57,483 nt of DNA from DATLBA01 sp035527275 (GTDB taxonomy: Bacteria > Planctomycetota > Phycisphaerae > FEN-1346), in assembly GCA_035527275.1 (NCBI GenBank), contig DATLBA010000059.1, positions 1 through 57,483 of the forward strand, given 5' to 3'. The position numbers and the translations under genes were made by a program. Shown here in pieces: positions 36,901 to 44,539 of the stretch (position 1 is the first letter of the stretch; each line of letters starts with the position of its first letter). The notes below the pieces were generated by a model. That model was given only the letters and a program-made list of their open reading frames with translations, was not told the DNA's origin and did not search any database.

Positions 36901-37371
36901 GCGGTTTCGGGGCGAGCGCAGGCGGGCGCCCGAGAGCGCCAAGCCGAAGGTGTCGGGCTCGATGCGGGCGGCCTTCAGTTCGCGGAACAGCGCGTCGAGG
37001 GCCTCGACGAGGCCAGGGCTTCGGCGAAGAGGGCCGAGCAGCACGGCTTCTTTGGCGTCGAGGCGGTCGAGGCAGGCGCGGATGATTTGCCGCCGCGCCA
37101 AGTCGCCGATGCGGCGGACCGTTCGCCCCGCGTCCGCGAGGAGCCGCTCGGCCAAGTCAGGCAGCGTCAGAACCTGGGGCCGGACAAGGACGCCGGCGCT
37201 CTGGGCGGCGAGCAGGCGGCTTTCGGTGGCGCGTCGGCGCAGGGCGGTCGGGACGAGCATCAGGCATCGTCCGGGTCCCGCGTCGGCGTAGGCGTCGAGG
37301 TAGGCGCGCAAAATGCGCGACGCTTTGCCGCTTCGGGCCGGGCCGATGATGAGTTCGACGGGGCGGGACAT
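33979..37371 (-). CDS. addB: AddB-like helicase/exonuclease subunit
   Basis: 1130 residues. P-loop GPARSGKAS, a degenerate helicase core (VDGFQDFAPAQLDLL), and a C-terminal RecB-type nuclease with VIDYKSGTS. Iron-sulfur cysteines: FGGCPFVFFARHLL upstream and CRNCDFQEIC at the end, as in AddB. GAGG precedes ATG 37371. It overlaps addA by 4 bp and forms the other half of the break-processing complex. No recD or recC gene is present, supporting the AddAB rather than RecBCD type. Confidence 0.92.
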   Translation of the reverse strand: MSRPVELIIGPARSGKASRILRAYLDAYADAGPGRCLMLVPTALRRRATESRLLAAQSAGVLVRPQVLTLPDLAERLLADAGRTVRRIGDLARRQIIRACLDRLDAKEAVLLGPLRRSPGLVEALDALFRELKAARIEPDTFGLALSGARLRSPRNRLLAGLYAGYQHTLQARDEYDDAGRFWHAAALAAEGKLEPFGDLALLAVDGFQDFAPAQLDLLEALSRRARRTLITLIFDPDRPKLFGLTARTRQRLRDRFGARLEETAIDAGAPVLRGPTKDEPGSGLPAGLERIRTHLFRLADAMPAPKADGSVRVIRAAGRTREVEEIARCICDLVRSGAAPASVAVLARSLEAYAPLVREIFPRYGLPFCVVKDRTLRECPIVRAAIALVRPQDEDYAFRAVARLLKSGYFAPEAFGADAATARAAVRLAREANVWKGRDAYFKGLDYLKGRIERKARTRDDSGELLLGPEERERRLEEIERVRSFLARLFEELALPEEATRAAFAGQFAQIIQAARLRQTAEADPDPERCARDLKALAALEEVLREVALLDSGDAEAPEIPRETFLDEVTSGLGLTSVPAEEPADAPVLVLDVFESRALGFDHIFILGLAEKEFPRRGRAHPFFDDAQRASLRRRGVDLRDTGHDAEHEMLLFYLAATRARRTLTLGYPSLDPEGRPALASHYLDEVTGLFAPGTDGSGLPTTDVGTRDLDLPRRRVRSERELLTSALFTIWGPGETPDASLNLAAVEALLGRSDAAEAALAGQAVERERERSEAFGPFDGALGATDILEDLCRRFPGETVMSARRLEAFGGCPFVFFARHLLRLEPIEEPSPDLGPLDVGLIYHGLLERFYSALAASKTVDARLTEADREAALAILHQEADAYFKHLESHGRIGSPALWKIQKRNILRDLTRLVNWQIQRLGGWRPAYAEVWFGVPPGVSVEPPGCAEPLSLDGPHGPVRIRGRIDRIDLKADGGPGFQVIDYKSGTSAPTGSNMRAGTSFQLPIYLWAAEAILGSPLDSTAAEAFFLPVRSPRKSGHLTSTDSKGQPNEAFGDVLDRAKQYVSNFTEAMRKGRFPVWPRSRSACRNCDFQEICRYAEWRIMRKWEANPIAELALPADEAEEDEEGEP

Positions 37372-37550
37372 GGGCGCCTCAAGCCTGTGGGGGAGCCGGG
37401 AGCGGCGACGCCCTGACGGTATCGCTCGGGGCGCCGGATGTCAAGCGGCGCGCCCCAGCGGCGGGTTTCCGCTGGACGTCGGCCCATTCGGCCGCAATAG
37501 TAGGCCACCTGTCCGGGGGAGTGTCCCTTTGGAGGTTCCGAAGAGGGCCG

Positions 37551-40124
37551 ATGGCCAAAGCATATTCCAGCCAGGTTTGCCGGCGTTTGGCAGCGATGGC
37601 GGATGAAGCGCGCCTTTTGCGTCCGCGCCGCGTCACGCGCCATGAGGCGGGCGACCTGGTCGAGTTTGAGGTGACGGGCGTGGCTCCGGCGTGGCGGGCG
37701 GGGGCGACGTTCGAGATTGAGCGCTATGTCGGCGGCGGTTTCGCCGGCCAGGTGTATCGGGCACGCTTGGTCGGCATCGCAGGGGACGCGGCCACGCGGG
37801 AGACGCTGGCCCTTGGTAACACCTATGCCTTGAAGATGTTCGTTCCGTGGTTGGGATTCGCCCGCTTGTTTCGCAATGCGCTCTATGCGGCGGCGTTTCA
37901 GGCGCCGTTCGGTCTCCAGGTCAATCGGTCGGCGGTCCGGGCCGCGGCGCTCTGGCAGAAGTTGATTCGCCGCGGAGCCGGCGTTCGCCTCGGCCGCGAG
38001 TCCGCCGTCGTGGACGTGCACGGCACGTTCTTCGACGCCGCGCTCGGCAGTTACGGCCAGGTGCTCGAGTGGGTGGACGGCCGGGTCTGGCACCTGGAGG
38101 TCAACGACCGCCTGTTCTCGGACGAGGGGGGAGGCGAGCAGACCGAGTATGCAGCCAAGAAGCGGTTCATGGGTGACCTCGTGGCACTTTTTCACGAGAT
38201 GGGGGCGCCGGAACTGGCGCGGCAGTATGAATGGTGGACGATGAAGAGCCAGCCGAACGTGCTGAAACGCCGCTTAGCGCCCGGCGACTCACCGGGGGCT
38301 GAAGCGGCGGCGGGGCTCGTCGCGGTGGACTTCGGGGCCGGGCTCGCCCTCCTGCCGTTTTTGCCGATGAGCCCCGGCGACGTGAAACTCATCGTTCGAG
38401 GTCTCGCCGACAACCGGCCGGTTCAGTTCGACCGCGGCGACCTGGGCCGGCTCGAAGCGTTTATCCTGCGGCATCCGCAGGCGTTCTCAGGTCTGGGCGG
38501 GGCGGCGGCCGAACTTCGGATGGCCGAGACCGCCTATCGGCAAAGCCAGCCGGACCTTGCGTACCATGGTCTGCGGCTGATGACGGACCGGGGGCTTCAG
38601 CGCTGCGTTCTCGAAGGATGGACGAGAGGCTATGAAACGCGCGGCGTGATGGACCGCGGATCGGCCGAGGTGTTCGCCCGCCGGCCGGTGCGGCTCGGGC
38701 TTTTCATGCTGCTCGGCCTCGTGCCGATCCTCGGCAAGGCGCTTCAGCGCCTGTGGGGCAACGGAACCTATCGGCGCCACGTCGCCAGAATGCTCACGGA
38801 ACTGGATTACCTCGGGCGTGCGATTTGGGCGAAGCAGGCCGAGCACTTAATCGAGTGGCACCGCAAAGGCCGCGCGAGCGCCCACCGGGCCGAGTCGCTG
38901 ATGAACCATCCCGTCACCTTCTGGCTCCAGGCGTTCACGCTGGGGCTTCTGCCCGCGGGCGTCCACCGTTTCCTGACGGACCGGCGTTACGCCTGGGACG
39001 TGCTCCGGTACGTTTGCGTCCGGCCGTTTGCGCTCTACTTCAGCCGCGCCCGCCGCGAGCAGTGGCTGCGTGAGATGGTCGAAGAAGGCAGGGCGGAGGG
39101 CGTCCTCTCGGACGAGGACGCGGGCCATGTTCTGGCGCGCCTCGAGGAGCCTTACATCCAGACGTACCTCGTGAGCCTGGTGGTTCACTTATTTACGATT
39201 CCCATCACGCAGATTGTGTCCGTCGCCTTGGGCTATTACCTGGCTTCTCGCTATGGGCGCGATGCGGTTGCGTCGGGGGCGATTTTCGGCGGCATCGTCA
39301 TTCTGTTTCAGTTCACTCCCATCTCCCCTGGTTCAATTGTGCGCGGCCTGTACGCGACGGGCCTCGCAATTTGGAAGCGCGACTGGAAAAATTACTCCTG
39401 GGCCGTCTGTATTTCTTACTGGAAATACATCGGCTATCTCGCTTTTCCGATTCAGATGATTCACAGATATCCGATCCTGGCGAGGTTCGTGGCCACGCGA
39501 TGGGCCACGCATGTGACGGAGCGGATTCCCGTCTTCGGTGAGCGCGGGGCGCTTCTGGAGCACGGCGTCTTCAACTTGTTTTTCAACGTTCCGGTCAGCG
39601 TGCGGCAACGATGGAGCGAACGGGCGCCGGAGCGGGCGAAACTTCGCGGGCCGGCGGGCCTCGTCGGCTCGTGTCTGGGCATCGGCCATCTCCTGGGGCC
39701 GTCCGGGACATATACCTCGGCCGTTTGTGCCGCGCTGCTGCTGGCCGCGTTTTACCTCGGGTGCCCGATGTGGCCGATTGCGATCGCGGCGCTGGTGGTT
39801 GTGGCGGCGGGGGTTCCCCTGGCTCGCGCGTTCGAGGCGAGATTGGGCCGCAAGGACCCGCACCCCTTCGTCCTGGATGAAACGGCGGGGATGCTCGTTG
39901 CGGGCCTGGCCGCCTGGTTGCCCGGAAGCCCGTGGGCGTGGGCGAGTCTGGCGATTGGCTTTTTCTGGTTCCGCGTGTGCGACATCCTCAAGCCGCCGCC
40001 CGTGCGACAGGCCGAGCGCCTGCCGGGAGGGTGGGGCGTCGTGGCGGACGATGTCGTCGCCGGCGCCATGGCCCTCGGCCTGACGGTCCTCACGCAGATG
40101 TTTCTTGCCCACCTGCTCGGCTAG
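37551..40124 (+). CDS. Kinase-like domain + membrane domain + PgpA phosphatase fusion
   Basis: 857 residues. N-terminal part resembles the protein-kinase/lipopolysaccharide-kinase fold: glycine loop YVGGGFAGQVYRA (60-71), Lys95 in ALKMF, a loop with QPNVLKR (235-240) and DFG at 260-262 (VAVDFGAGLALL). The middle (~390-745) has several membrane helices and no match I recognise. The last ~90 residues are a PgpA-type phosphatidylglycerophosphatase: DPHPFVLDETAGM, FRVCDILKPPPV, LPGGWGVVADDVVAG. PgpA makes phosphatidylglycerol at the membrane and is normally a ~170-residue separate protein. Start ATG 37551 lies behind GAGGG; a GTG at 37521 is possible. Confidence 0.75.
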   Translation: MAKAYSSQVCRRLAAMADEARLLRPRRVTRHEAGDLVEFEVTGVAPAWRAGATFEIERYVGGGFAGQVYRARLVGIAGDAATRETLALGNTYALKMFVPWLGFARLFRNALYAAAFQAPFGLQVNRSAVRAAALWQKLIRRGAGVRLGRESAVVDVHGTFFDAALGSYGQVLEWVDGRVWHLEVNDRLFSDEGGGEQTEYAAKKRFMGDLVALFHEMGAPELARQYEWWTMKSQPNVLKRRLAPGDSPGAEAAAGLVAVDFGAGLALLPFLPMSPGDVKLIVRGLADNRPVQFDRGDLGRLEAFILRHPQAFSGLGGAAAELRMAETAYRQSQPDLAYHGLRLMTDRGLQRCVLEGWTRGYETRGVMDRGSAEVFARRPVRLGLFMLLGLVPILGKALQRLWGNGTYRRHVARMLTELDYLGRAIWAKQAEHLIEWHRKGRASAHRAESLMNHPVTFWLQAFTLGLLPAGVHRFLTDRRYAWDVLRYVCVRPFALYFSRARREQWLREMVEEGRAEGVLSDEDAGHVLARLEEPYIQTYLVSLVVHLFTIPITQIVSVALGYYLASRYGRDAVASGAIFGGIVILFQFTPISPGSIVRGLYATGLAIWKRDWKNYSWAVCISYWKYIGYLAFPIQMIHRYPILARFVATRWATHVTERIPVFGERGALLEHGVFNLFFNVPVSVRQRWSERAPERAKLRGPAGLVGSCLGIGHLLGPSGTYTSAVCAALLLAAFYLGCPMWPIAIAALVVVAAGVPLARAFEARLGRKDPHPFVLDETAGMLVAGLAAWLPGSPWAWASLAIGFFWFRVCDILKPPPVRQAERLPGGWGVVADDVVAGAMALGLTVLTQMFLAHLLG

Positions 40125-40201
40125 GCTCTAAAGGGTCCTGCCGGCACAGGCAACCTTCCATGGCAGGTATCCGAAAAACCCGGCAAGAGGGGCGTTTCTG
40201 T

Positions 40202-40230
40202 TTGACAAGTTCGGCGCGGCGAACTATGAT
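40202..40230 (+). promoter_or_regulatory. Sigma-70-type promoter for dtxR-feoA
   Basis: TTGACA (40202-40207), 17-bp spacer, TATGAT (40225-40230): a near-consensus promoter. The spacer contains TTCG...CGAA half-sites (40210-40223), and TTCGGC/GCCGAA (40210-40215, 40237-40242) bracket the -10, so a repressor, perhaps the DtxR product itself, could act here. Confidence 0.7.
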
Positions 40231-40328
40231 TTTATAGCCGAATTTTGGTGGCCGGGGGGTTTGAGCGGACGAGAGTGGCCCGTGAGCCCCGGGGCGGGAC
40301 TTCCCCCGGTCCAGGAGGATGAGAACGG

Positions 40329-40820
40329 TTGGCCGAACCGATTAAACAAGCCGCGCTCAGCGAGAGCCTTCAGGATTATCTGGAGGCGGCCTATCTTCTG
40401 GCGCAGCGTCACGGTGTGGCGCGGATGAAGGAGATCGCTTCGCTGGTCGGCGTCGGCAAGTCGTCGGCCACGGGGGCGATTCAGGCGCTCGTTGAGCGCG
40501 GCCTGGTCAATCACGATCCTTACCAGTATGTGACCCTGACGGAGCGCGGCGAGGCGGCCGGGCGGGAAGTGGCGCGCCGGCACCGCATCCTCAAGCAGTT
40601 CCTGACGAAGGTGCTGCGCGTGCCGGAGGATCAGGCCGAGACGGCCGCCTGCAAGATGGAGCACGCCGTCAAGGGCGACGTGCTGGACCGGTTTCTCTCT
40701 TTCCTCAAGTTCATTCAAAAGCGCTCGAGTCGCAACGGTTCCTGGGCCGAGGCATTCGAACGGTTTTGCGGGCGGCAGGGGAGCGAGACCCGGCGGGGGC
40801 AGGGAGGTCGGGTGCCGTGA
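40329..40820 (+). CDS. DtxR/MntR-family metal-dependent repressor
   Basis: 163 residues from TTG 40329 with AGGAGG about 11 nt upstream. N-terminal winged helix (MKEIASLVGVGKSSATGAIQALVERGLV) and a dimerisation domain with the metal-site motif ACKMEHAV, corresponding to the Cys/Glu/His ligands of DtxR. It lacks the SH3-like third domain, as in MntR-type short members. Its stop overlaps the feoA start (GTGA). Likely senses iron or manganese and controls this operon. Confidence 0.87.
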   Translation: MAEPIKQAALSESLQDYLEAAYLLAQRHGVARMKEIASLVGVGKSSATGAIQALVERGLVNHDPYQYVTLTERGEAAGREVARRHRILKQFLTKVLRVPEDQAETAACKMEHAVKGDVLDRFLSFLKFIQKRSSRNGSWAEAFERFCGRQGSETRRGQGGRVP

Positions 40821-41089
40821 CGCAGCCAGCAAGAGGACGCTTGGGCGGGGAGGTGCCGCTCTCGTCACTCGCGGATGGGATGGGGGGGCGGTTGGCGTCT
40901 GTGGAGGCGGGCCGGGGACTGCGGGCGCGCCTGGTCGCGATGGGCCTCAGTCCGGGGGTTGAGGTCAAGGTGGTGAACAATCGCGGCGGGGGGCCGTTCG
41001 TCGTGGCCGTGATGGGCACGCGTATTGTTCTCGGTCGCGGCATGGCTCACAAAGTCTTCGTGTTTCCCTCTGCGGCGGCGCGGGGTTAG
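40817..41089 (+). CDS. feoA: FeoA-domain protein
   Basis: 90 residues with the SH3-like FeoA pattern LSSLADGMGGRL...RLVAMGLSPGVEVKVV...VVAVMGTRIVLGRGMAHKVFV. FeoA normally assists the ferrous-iron transporter FeoB; no feoB follows, because the next gene, rex, is convergent. GTG 40817 overlaps the repressor stop by 4 bp. The FeoA stop (TAG) overlaps the rex stop (TAA on the other strand) by 2 bp. Alternatively the FeoA domain may be a regulatory partner of the repressor. Confidence 0.85.
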   Translation: MTQPARGRLGGEVPLSSLADGMGGRLASVEAGRGLRARLVAMGLSPGVEVKVVNNRGGGPFVVAVMGTRIVLGRGMAHKVFVFPSAAARG

Positions 41090-41709
41090 CGCTTGCTCAC
41101 GTGAAAGGTCAACTGCTCCAGGCAGACGGCCAGGTCCACGTTGTTGACGGGGACGTTGGGCGGCAGGTCGAGCGAGACGGGTGCGAAGTTGAGGATCCCG
41201 GCGATTTCGGCCCGAACTAGTTCGGTGGCGACCTGCTGGGCAGCCTCGGCGGGGACGGCTAGGATGGCCAGCGGCAACCGGCGCCGCCTTACCTCCGGGA
41301 CCAGGTTGGCCACGTCCTGGACGACGAGGTCGCCTGCCCGGCGGCCGATCTTGGCCCGGTCGGCGTCGAAGACCGCTTCGATGTGGAATCCCTTCCGGCG
41401 GAACCCCCGGTAGGAAAGCAGCGCCCGGCCCAGGTTGCCGAATCCGACCAGGGCCAGCCGCCACGTGTGGTCCGTTCCAAGGATTTCGCGCAGTCTGTCG
41501 ATCAGGTCGCGGACCGGATAGCCGACGCCGGGCCGGCCGAAGGTGCCGAAGTAGGCCAGGTCCTTGCGGACCTGGGCGTCCTTCAGGCCGAGCGATTCGG
41601 CCAGCGACCGGCTCGAAACCGTCTCCACGCCGTCGGTGTTCAGATACTCCAGCCGCCGCAGATAGAGCGGCAGCCGATGGACGACAGCCTTTGGAATGGG
41701 CGCTTTCAT
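41086..41709 (-). CDS. rex: Redox-sensing transcriptional repressor Rex
   Basis: 207 residues from ATG 41709 (TTG 41721 is an alternative). Winged helix SSRSLAESLGLKDAQVRKDLAYFG, then a Rossmann domain with LVGFGNLGRALL that binds NADH/NAD+. Rex represses fermentation and anaerobic-respiration genes when NADH is low, consistent with an organism that shifts to reduced conditions. No convincing Rex operator was found in the window. Convergent with feoA with overlapping stops. Confidence 0.94.
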   Translation of the reverse strand: MKAPIPKAVVHRLPLYLRRLEYLNTDGVETVSSRSLAESLGLKDAQVRKDLAYFGTFGRPGVGYPVRDLIDRLREILGTDHTWRLALVGFGNLGRALLSYRGFRRKGFHIEAVFDADRAKIGRRAGDLVVQDVANLVPEVRRRRLPLAILAVPAEAAQQVATELVRAEIAGILNFAPVSLDLPPNVPVNNVDLAVCLEQLTFHVSKR

Positions 41710-42117
41710 GGCGTTGTCCAAGCCTGTGCGCGTCCTCGAGCGTAAAGCCTAGCATCGGCCGCCCGTGTTGGCAAGGTGTTGGTGTAACGTATTCCGTGTA
41801 AATTGCGTGTGGGGGCTGGGCGGGTCGGAGCAAGGGCGGAGCCCGAGCGGCGGCTCGCGCGATGGGCGGCCGCGTGGCGGGACGCCGAGCCGGAGGCGGT
41901 GGCCACCCTCGTCGAGGGTTTTGAGAAGACGCTACGGTAGCTATCGCCCCACAAGACCTCTTCCAGAATTTGCACGGAAATCTTGACAGCGCCCCGGTGT
42001 TGAACCCGCTTGCTTTGCCGCCGCGTTCTGGTATACTACTACAGAGTCGCAGACCGACGGGGCGTCGTGGCACGGGATTTGCCACGGCCGCGACGACCGT
42101 CGGCCCGAGGGAAAAAT
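41710..42117. other. Intergenic region before the SRP RNA gene
   Basis: No intact gene. A plus-strand frame from about 41830 to 41940 reads EPERRLARWAAAWRDAEPEAVATLVEGFEKTLR in pieces resembling part of IS256-type (mutator) transposases, but it is too short to call. The right end holds the SRP RNA promoter and a hairpin GTGGCA/TGCCAC (42067-42084). Confidence 0.4.
42010..42037 (+). promoter_or_regulatory. Probable SRP RNA promoter
   Basis: TTGCTT (42010-42015), 16-bp spacer, TATACT (42032-42037), about 80 bp before the mature 5' end of the SRP RNA. A leader of ~70 nt would have to be removed by processing. Confidence 0.5.
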
Positions 42118-42344
42118 GGCCGTGCTAGGTGGGGCGTTAGCGGTGCCCTGTACCTGCAACCCGCTACAGCAGGGCTGAATTCCTCCCCGAGGCCCGAGAA
42201 GGTCGAGAGGGAGCGGCCCACCGGGCGTTGAGGGTCGGATCCCATGCGATGGGTCGCCGGTGAACCGGGTCAGGGCCGGAAGGCAGCAGCCCTAAGCCGA
42301 TTGATCCAGGCGCCGTGGGGCTATCTGGCCGGAGTCGCGGAGGC
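42118..42344 (+). ncRNA. ffs: Signal recognition particle RNA, long bacterial form
   Basis: Contains the Alu-domain signature GCGGTGCCCTGTACCTGC...CCGCTACAGCAGGG (about 42140-42174) and the helix-8 Ffh-binding hairpin GTCAGGGCCGGAAGGCAGCA (about 42269-42288, GGAA tetraloop). The length of about 225 nt fits the long form with an Alu domain (Firmicutes, Thermus-like) rather than the ~110-nt 4.5S RNA. The RNA scaffolds Ffh for co-translational membrane targeting. It precedes dnaX, the same order as in Bacillus. The ends are estimated from conserved segments and could be off by 10 nt. Confidence 0.92.
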
Positions 42345-42398
42345 CGCCACCCGCGGTCGTTTCCTGTCGACGGGAGGTGCACGGCCATTTTTGATTGA

Positions 42399-42523
42399 AG
42401 ATTGCAGATCGGAGATTGCAGAGTGAACGGCTCTCGCTTCGTCACGCTGAACGGAGCGGAGAATCTGACCATGACCTGCTCGCTTTCATTCGCCGTCGCC
42501 CTTCAATCTGCGATCTGAAATCT
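42399..42523. repeat. 125-bp inverted-repeat element between SRP RNA and dnaX
   Basis: Terminal arms AGATTGCAGATCGGAGATTG (42399-42418) and, on the other strand, AGATTTCAGATCGCAGATTG (42504-42523) match at 18 of 20 positions. The interior carries GCTGAACGGAGCGGAGAATCTGACC, broken here at GCGG, resembling widespread intergenic CTGAGCGAAGCGAAGNATCT repeats. No coding capacity; MITE-like. Confidence 0.7.
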
Positions 42524-42573
42524 GCCTTTTGGGTGCGGCCCTTATAGGCTGCAATCGGCAACGTGAGGCACAG

Positions 42574-44067
42574 ATGGCTTACATGGTTCTGGCGCGGCGA
42601 TACCGCCCCAGTCAATTTGACGAGGTCGTAGGCCAGGATCCCATCGCCCGCACCCTCAAAAGCGCCGTCGCCTCGGGACGCGCCGCCCACGCTTACCTCT
42701 TCTGCGGGACGCGCGGTATCGGCAAGACCACCATGGCCCGCATTCTGGCCTCGGCGCTGAACTGCGAAAAGGGGCCGACGACAGAACCGTGCGGAACGTG
42801 CGACATCTGCGCCCGGATCCACCGGGGCGACGACGTGGACGTCCTCGAAATCGACGGCGCCTCGAACAACAGCGTCGAGGACGTCCGGCGCCTCCGCGAA
42901 AACGCCCCCTACCGGCCCGCCCGCGCCCGTTACAAAATCTATTACATCGACGAAGTCCATATGCTGAGCACAAGTGCCTTTAATGCGCTCCTGAAGACCC
43001 TCGAGGAACCGCCCGAACACGTCATCTTCCTCTTTTCGACGACCGAGCCCGAGCGGCTCCCCGCGACAATCCTCTCGCGCTGCCAGCGATTCGACTTCCG
43101 CGCCGTCCCGGCCGAACGCATCGCTGAACATCTCGCCGAAATCTGTAAGAAGGAAAAGGTCAAGGCCGACCGGGACGCGCTCCTGGCCGTCGCGCGCGAG
43201 GGGCGCGGCAGCGTCCGTGACGCCATGACGCTTCTGGACCAGGCCATCGCCGTCGGCGGCGGGCGCGTCACCGTCGAGGCTGTCCGCGACACCGTCGGCG
43301 CCGTCTCGGGGGAGAAGATTCTCGCTCTCCTCTCAGCCTGCGCCGACGGCGAGGCGGGGGCGGCGCTGCGCCGGTTTGCCGCCCTGCTGGCCGACGGGGC
43401 CGACGTCCTCTCGCTCCTCGATCAGGCCATCCGCCAGGTCCGCGACCTCCTGGTCGTCAAGACGTGCGGCAACGATGGGGAACTCCTGGACGTCTTCGGC
43501 CCGGACCCGAAGGCCCTGGCCGCCGAAGCCGAGAAGATCTCCGTTCCCTCGCTCGTCGCGGCCCTGGGGTATTTGACCGAAGCCCGCAGCCGCGCCCGAT
43601 GGGCCATCGACGCCCGGCCCGTTGCGGAACTTGCCCTCGTGCGGATGGCCGCTCTTTTGGAAATGGAACTGTTGCCGGAGGTCCTCGCGCGCCTCGATTC
43701 GCTCGAGCGGACCCTGGCCGGCGCGCCGGCCGAAAAAAAAAAGCAGGCCCCGAAGGTAACTGAGGGACCTGTCCCGTCCCTTTCAGTCCCTTTGAGGGGG
43801 ACTCCCAACGGAGGTGAGCCCCCGCGTTTTCGGGGCGGCCCCCGCGGGCCTTCGGGGAGCGCAGTCGAGGGAGTGGCCGAGGAACCGGCCGGGGGGACGG
43901 GAAAGGAAGCGCCTGCCGCGGCCGACAACGTGCCCGGCGGCCGGCCTGAGCCCGAGCCGAACCGTTCCCGGGCAAAACGACGCAAACTCGAAGAAGCCAT
44001 GAACGACCCGCTCGTTCAAAAAGCCATCAACCTGTTCGACGGACGCATCGTCAACATCGAAGAATAA
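42574..44067 (+). CDS. dnaX: DNA polymerase III subunit tau (and gamma by frameshift)
   Basis: Clamp-loader ATPase. 497 residues from ATG 42574. Walker A GTRGIGKTTM, the zinc module CEKG...CGTCDIC, Walker B DEVHML and the sensor FSTTEPERLP are present. At codons 388-390 there is a run of ten A bases ending in the in-frame heptamer A AAA AAG (43737-43743). A -1 slip there reads AGPEGN and stops at 43761-43763, giving a ~396-residue gamma-like form. Downstream bases GTCCC/GGGAC can form a stem. The tau tail ends DPLVQKAINLFDGRIVNIEE. First of a dnaX-ybaB-recR-rpoN run. Confidence 0.96.
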   Translation: MAYMVLARRYRPSQFDEVVGQDPIARTLKSAVASGRAAHAYLFCGTRGIGKTTMARILASALNCEKGPTTEPCGTCDICARIHRGDDVDVLEIDGASNNSVEDVRRLRENAPYRPARARYKIYYIDEVHMLSTSAFNALLKTLEEPPEHVIFLFSTTEPERLPATILSRCQRFDFRAVPAERIAEHLAEICKKEKVKADRDALLAVAREGRGSVRDAMTLLDQAIAVGGGRVTVEAVRDTVGAVSGEKILALLSACADGEAGAALRRFAALLADGADVLSLLDQAIRQVRDLLVVKTCGNDGELLDVFGPDPKALAAEAEKISVPSLVAALGYLTEARSRARWAIDARPVAELALVRMAALLEMELLPEVLARLDSLERTLAGAPAEKKKQAPKVTEGPVPSLSVPLRGTPNGGEPPRFRGGPRGPSGSAVEGVAEEPAGGTGKEAPAAADNVPGGRPEPEPNRSRAKRRKLEEAMNDPLVQKAINLFDGRIVNIEE

Positions 44068-44187
44068 GGTTTTCGAGCCGCGGGCTTGTCCGCCCCGCCC
44101 CGCCACGGCGGGCAAGCACGGCGGGCTTTGCCCGCGGGTATGCTAATCTGGGCCGGCAGAACAACCGTGCAAAAAGGACGAAAGCCT

Positions 44188-44523
44188 ATGGCCGGACTCG
44201 GCGACCTTGTGGGTATGATGAAGGACCTGGGCGGCCTGAAAAAACGCGTGGCCGAACTCCAGGAGGAACTCGCGAACAAGCGGGTCGAGGGATCCGCCGG
44301 CGCCGGCAAGGTCCTCGCCACCGTCAACGGACGCGGTGAACTCTTGGGCCTAAAGATTGACCCCGAAGTCGTCGCGCCCGACGAAACCGAACTGCTCGAG
44401 GACATGGTCAAGGCCGCCGTCCGCCAGGCAGTGGACAAGGCCCGCGACATTCAGCGCGAGGAGATGTCGAAGTTGCTGGGCGGCATCCCCCTCCCGCCCG
44501 GCCTGGCGGGCCTGTTGGCCTGA
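44188..44523 (+). CDS. YbaB/EbfC family nucleoid-associated protein
   Basis: 111 residues: helical N-terminus (GMMKDLGGLKKRVAELQEELANK) and the conserved VNGRGELLGLKIDPEVV core, ending in the flexible GGIPLPPGLAGLL tail. Binds DNA as a tweezer-like dimer. The dnaX-ybaB-recR order is widely conserved and links it to replication and repair. Start ATG 44188 with AAGGA upstream. Confidence 0.93.
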   Translation: MAGLGDLVGMMKDLGGLKKRVAELQEELANKRVEGSAGAGKVLATVNGRGELLGLKIDPEVVAPDETELLEDMVKAAVRQAVDKARDIQREEMSKLLGGIPLPPGLAGLLA

Positions 44524-44539
44524 CCGTTCGAGGCACAAA

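Noticed and set aside
41830..41940. Possible IS256-type transposase relic
   Set aside because: Only ~36 residues with a loose WAAAWRDAEPEAVATL-type resemblance, no catalytic DDE residue and no terminal repeats.
42068..42082. TGGCAC-N5-TTGC match to a sigma-54 promoter before the SRP RNA
   Set aside because: The match is part of a GTGGCA/TGCCAC hairpin, and a sigma-70-type promoter sits at a suitable place; probably coincidence.
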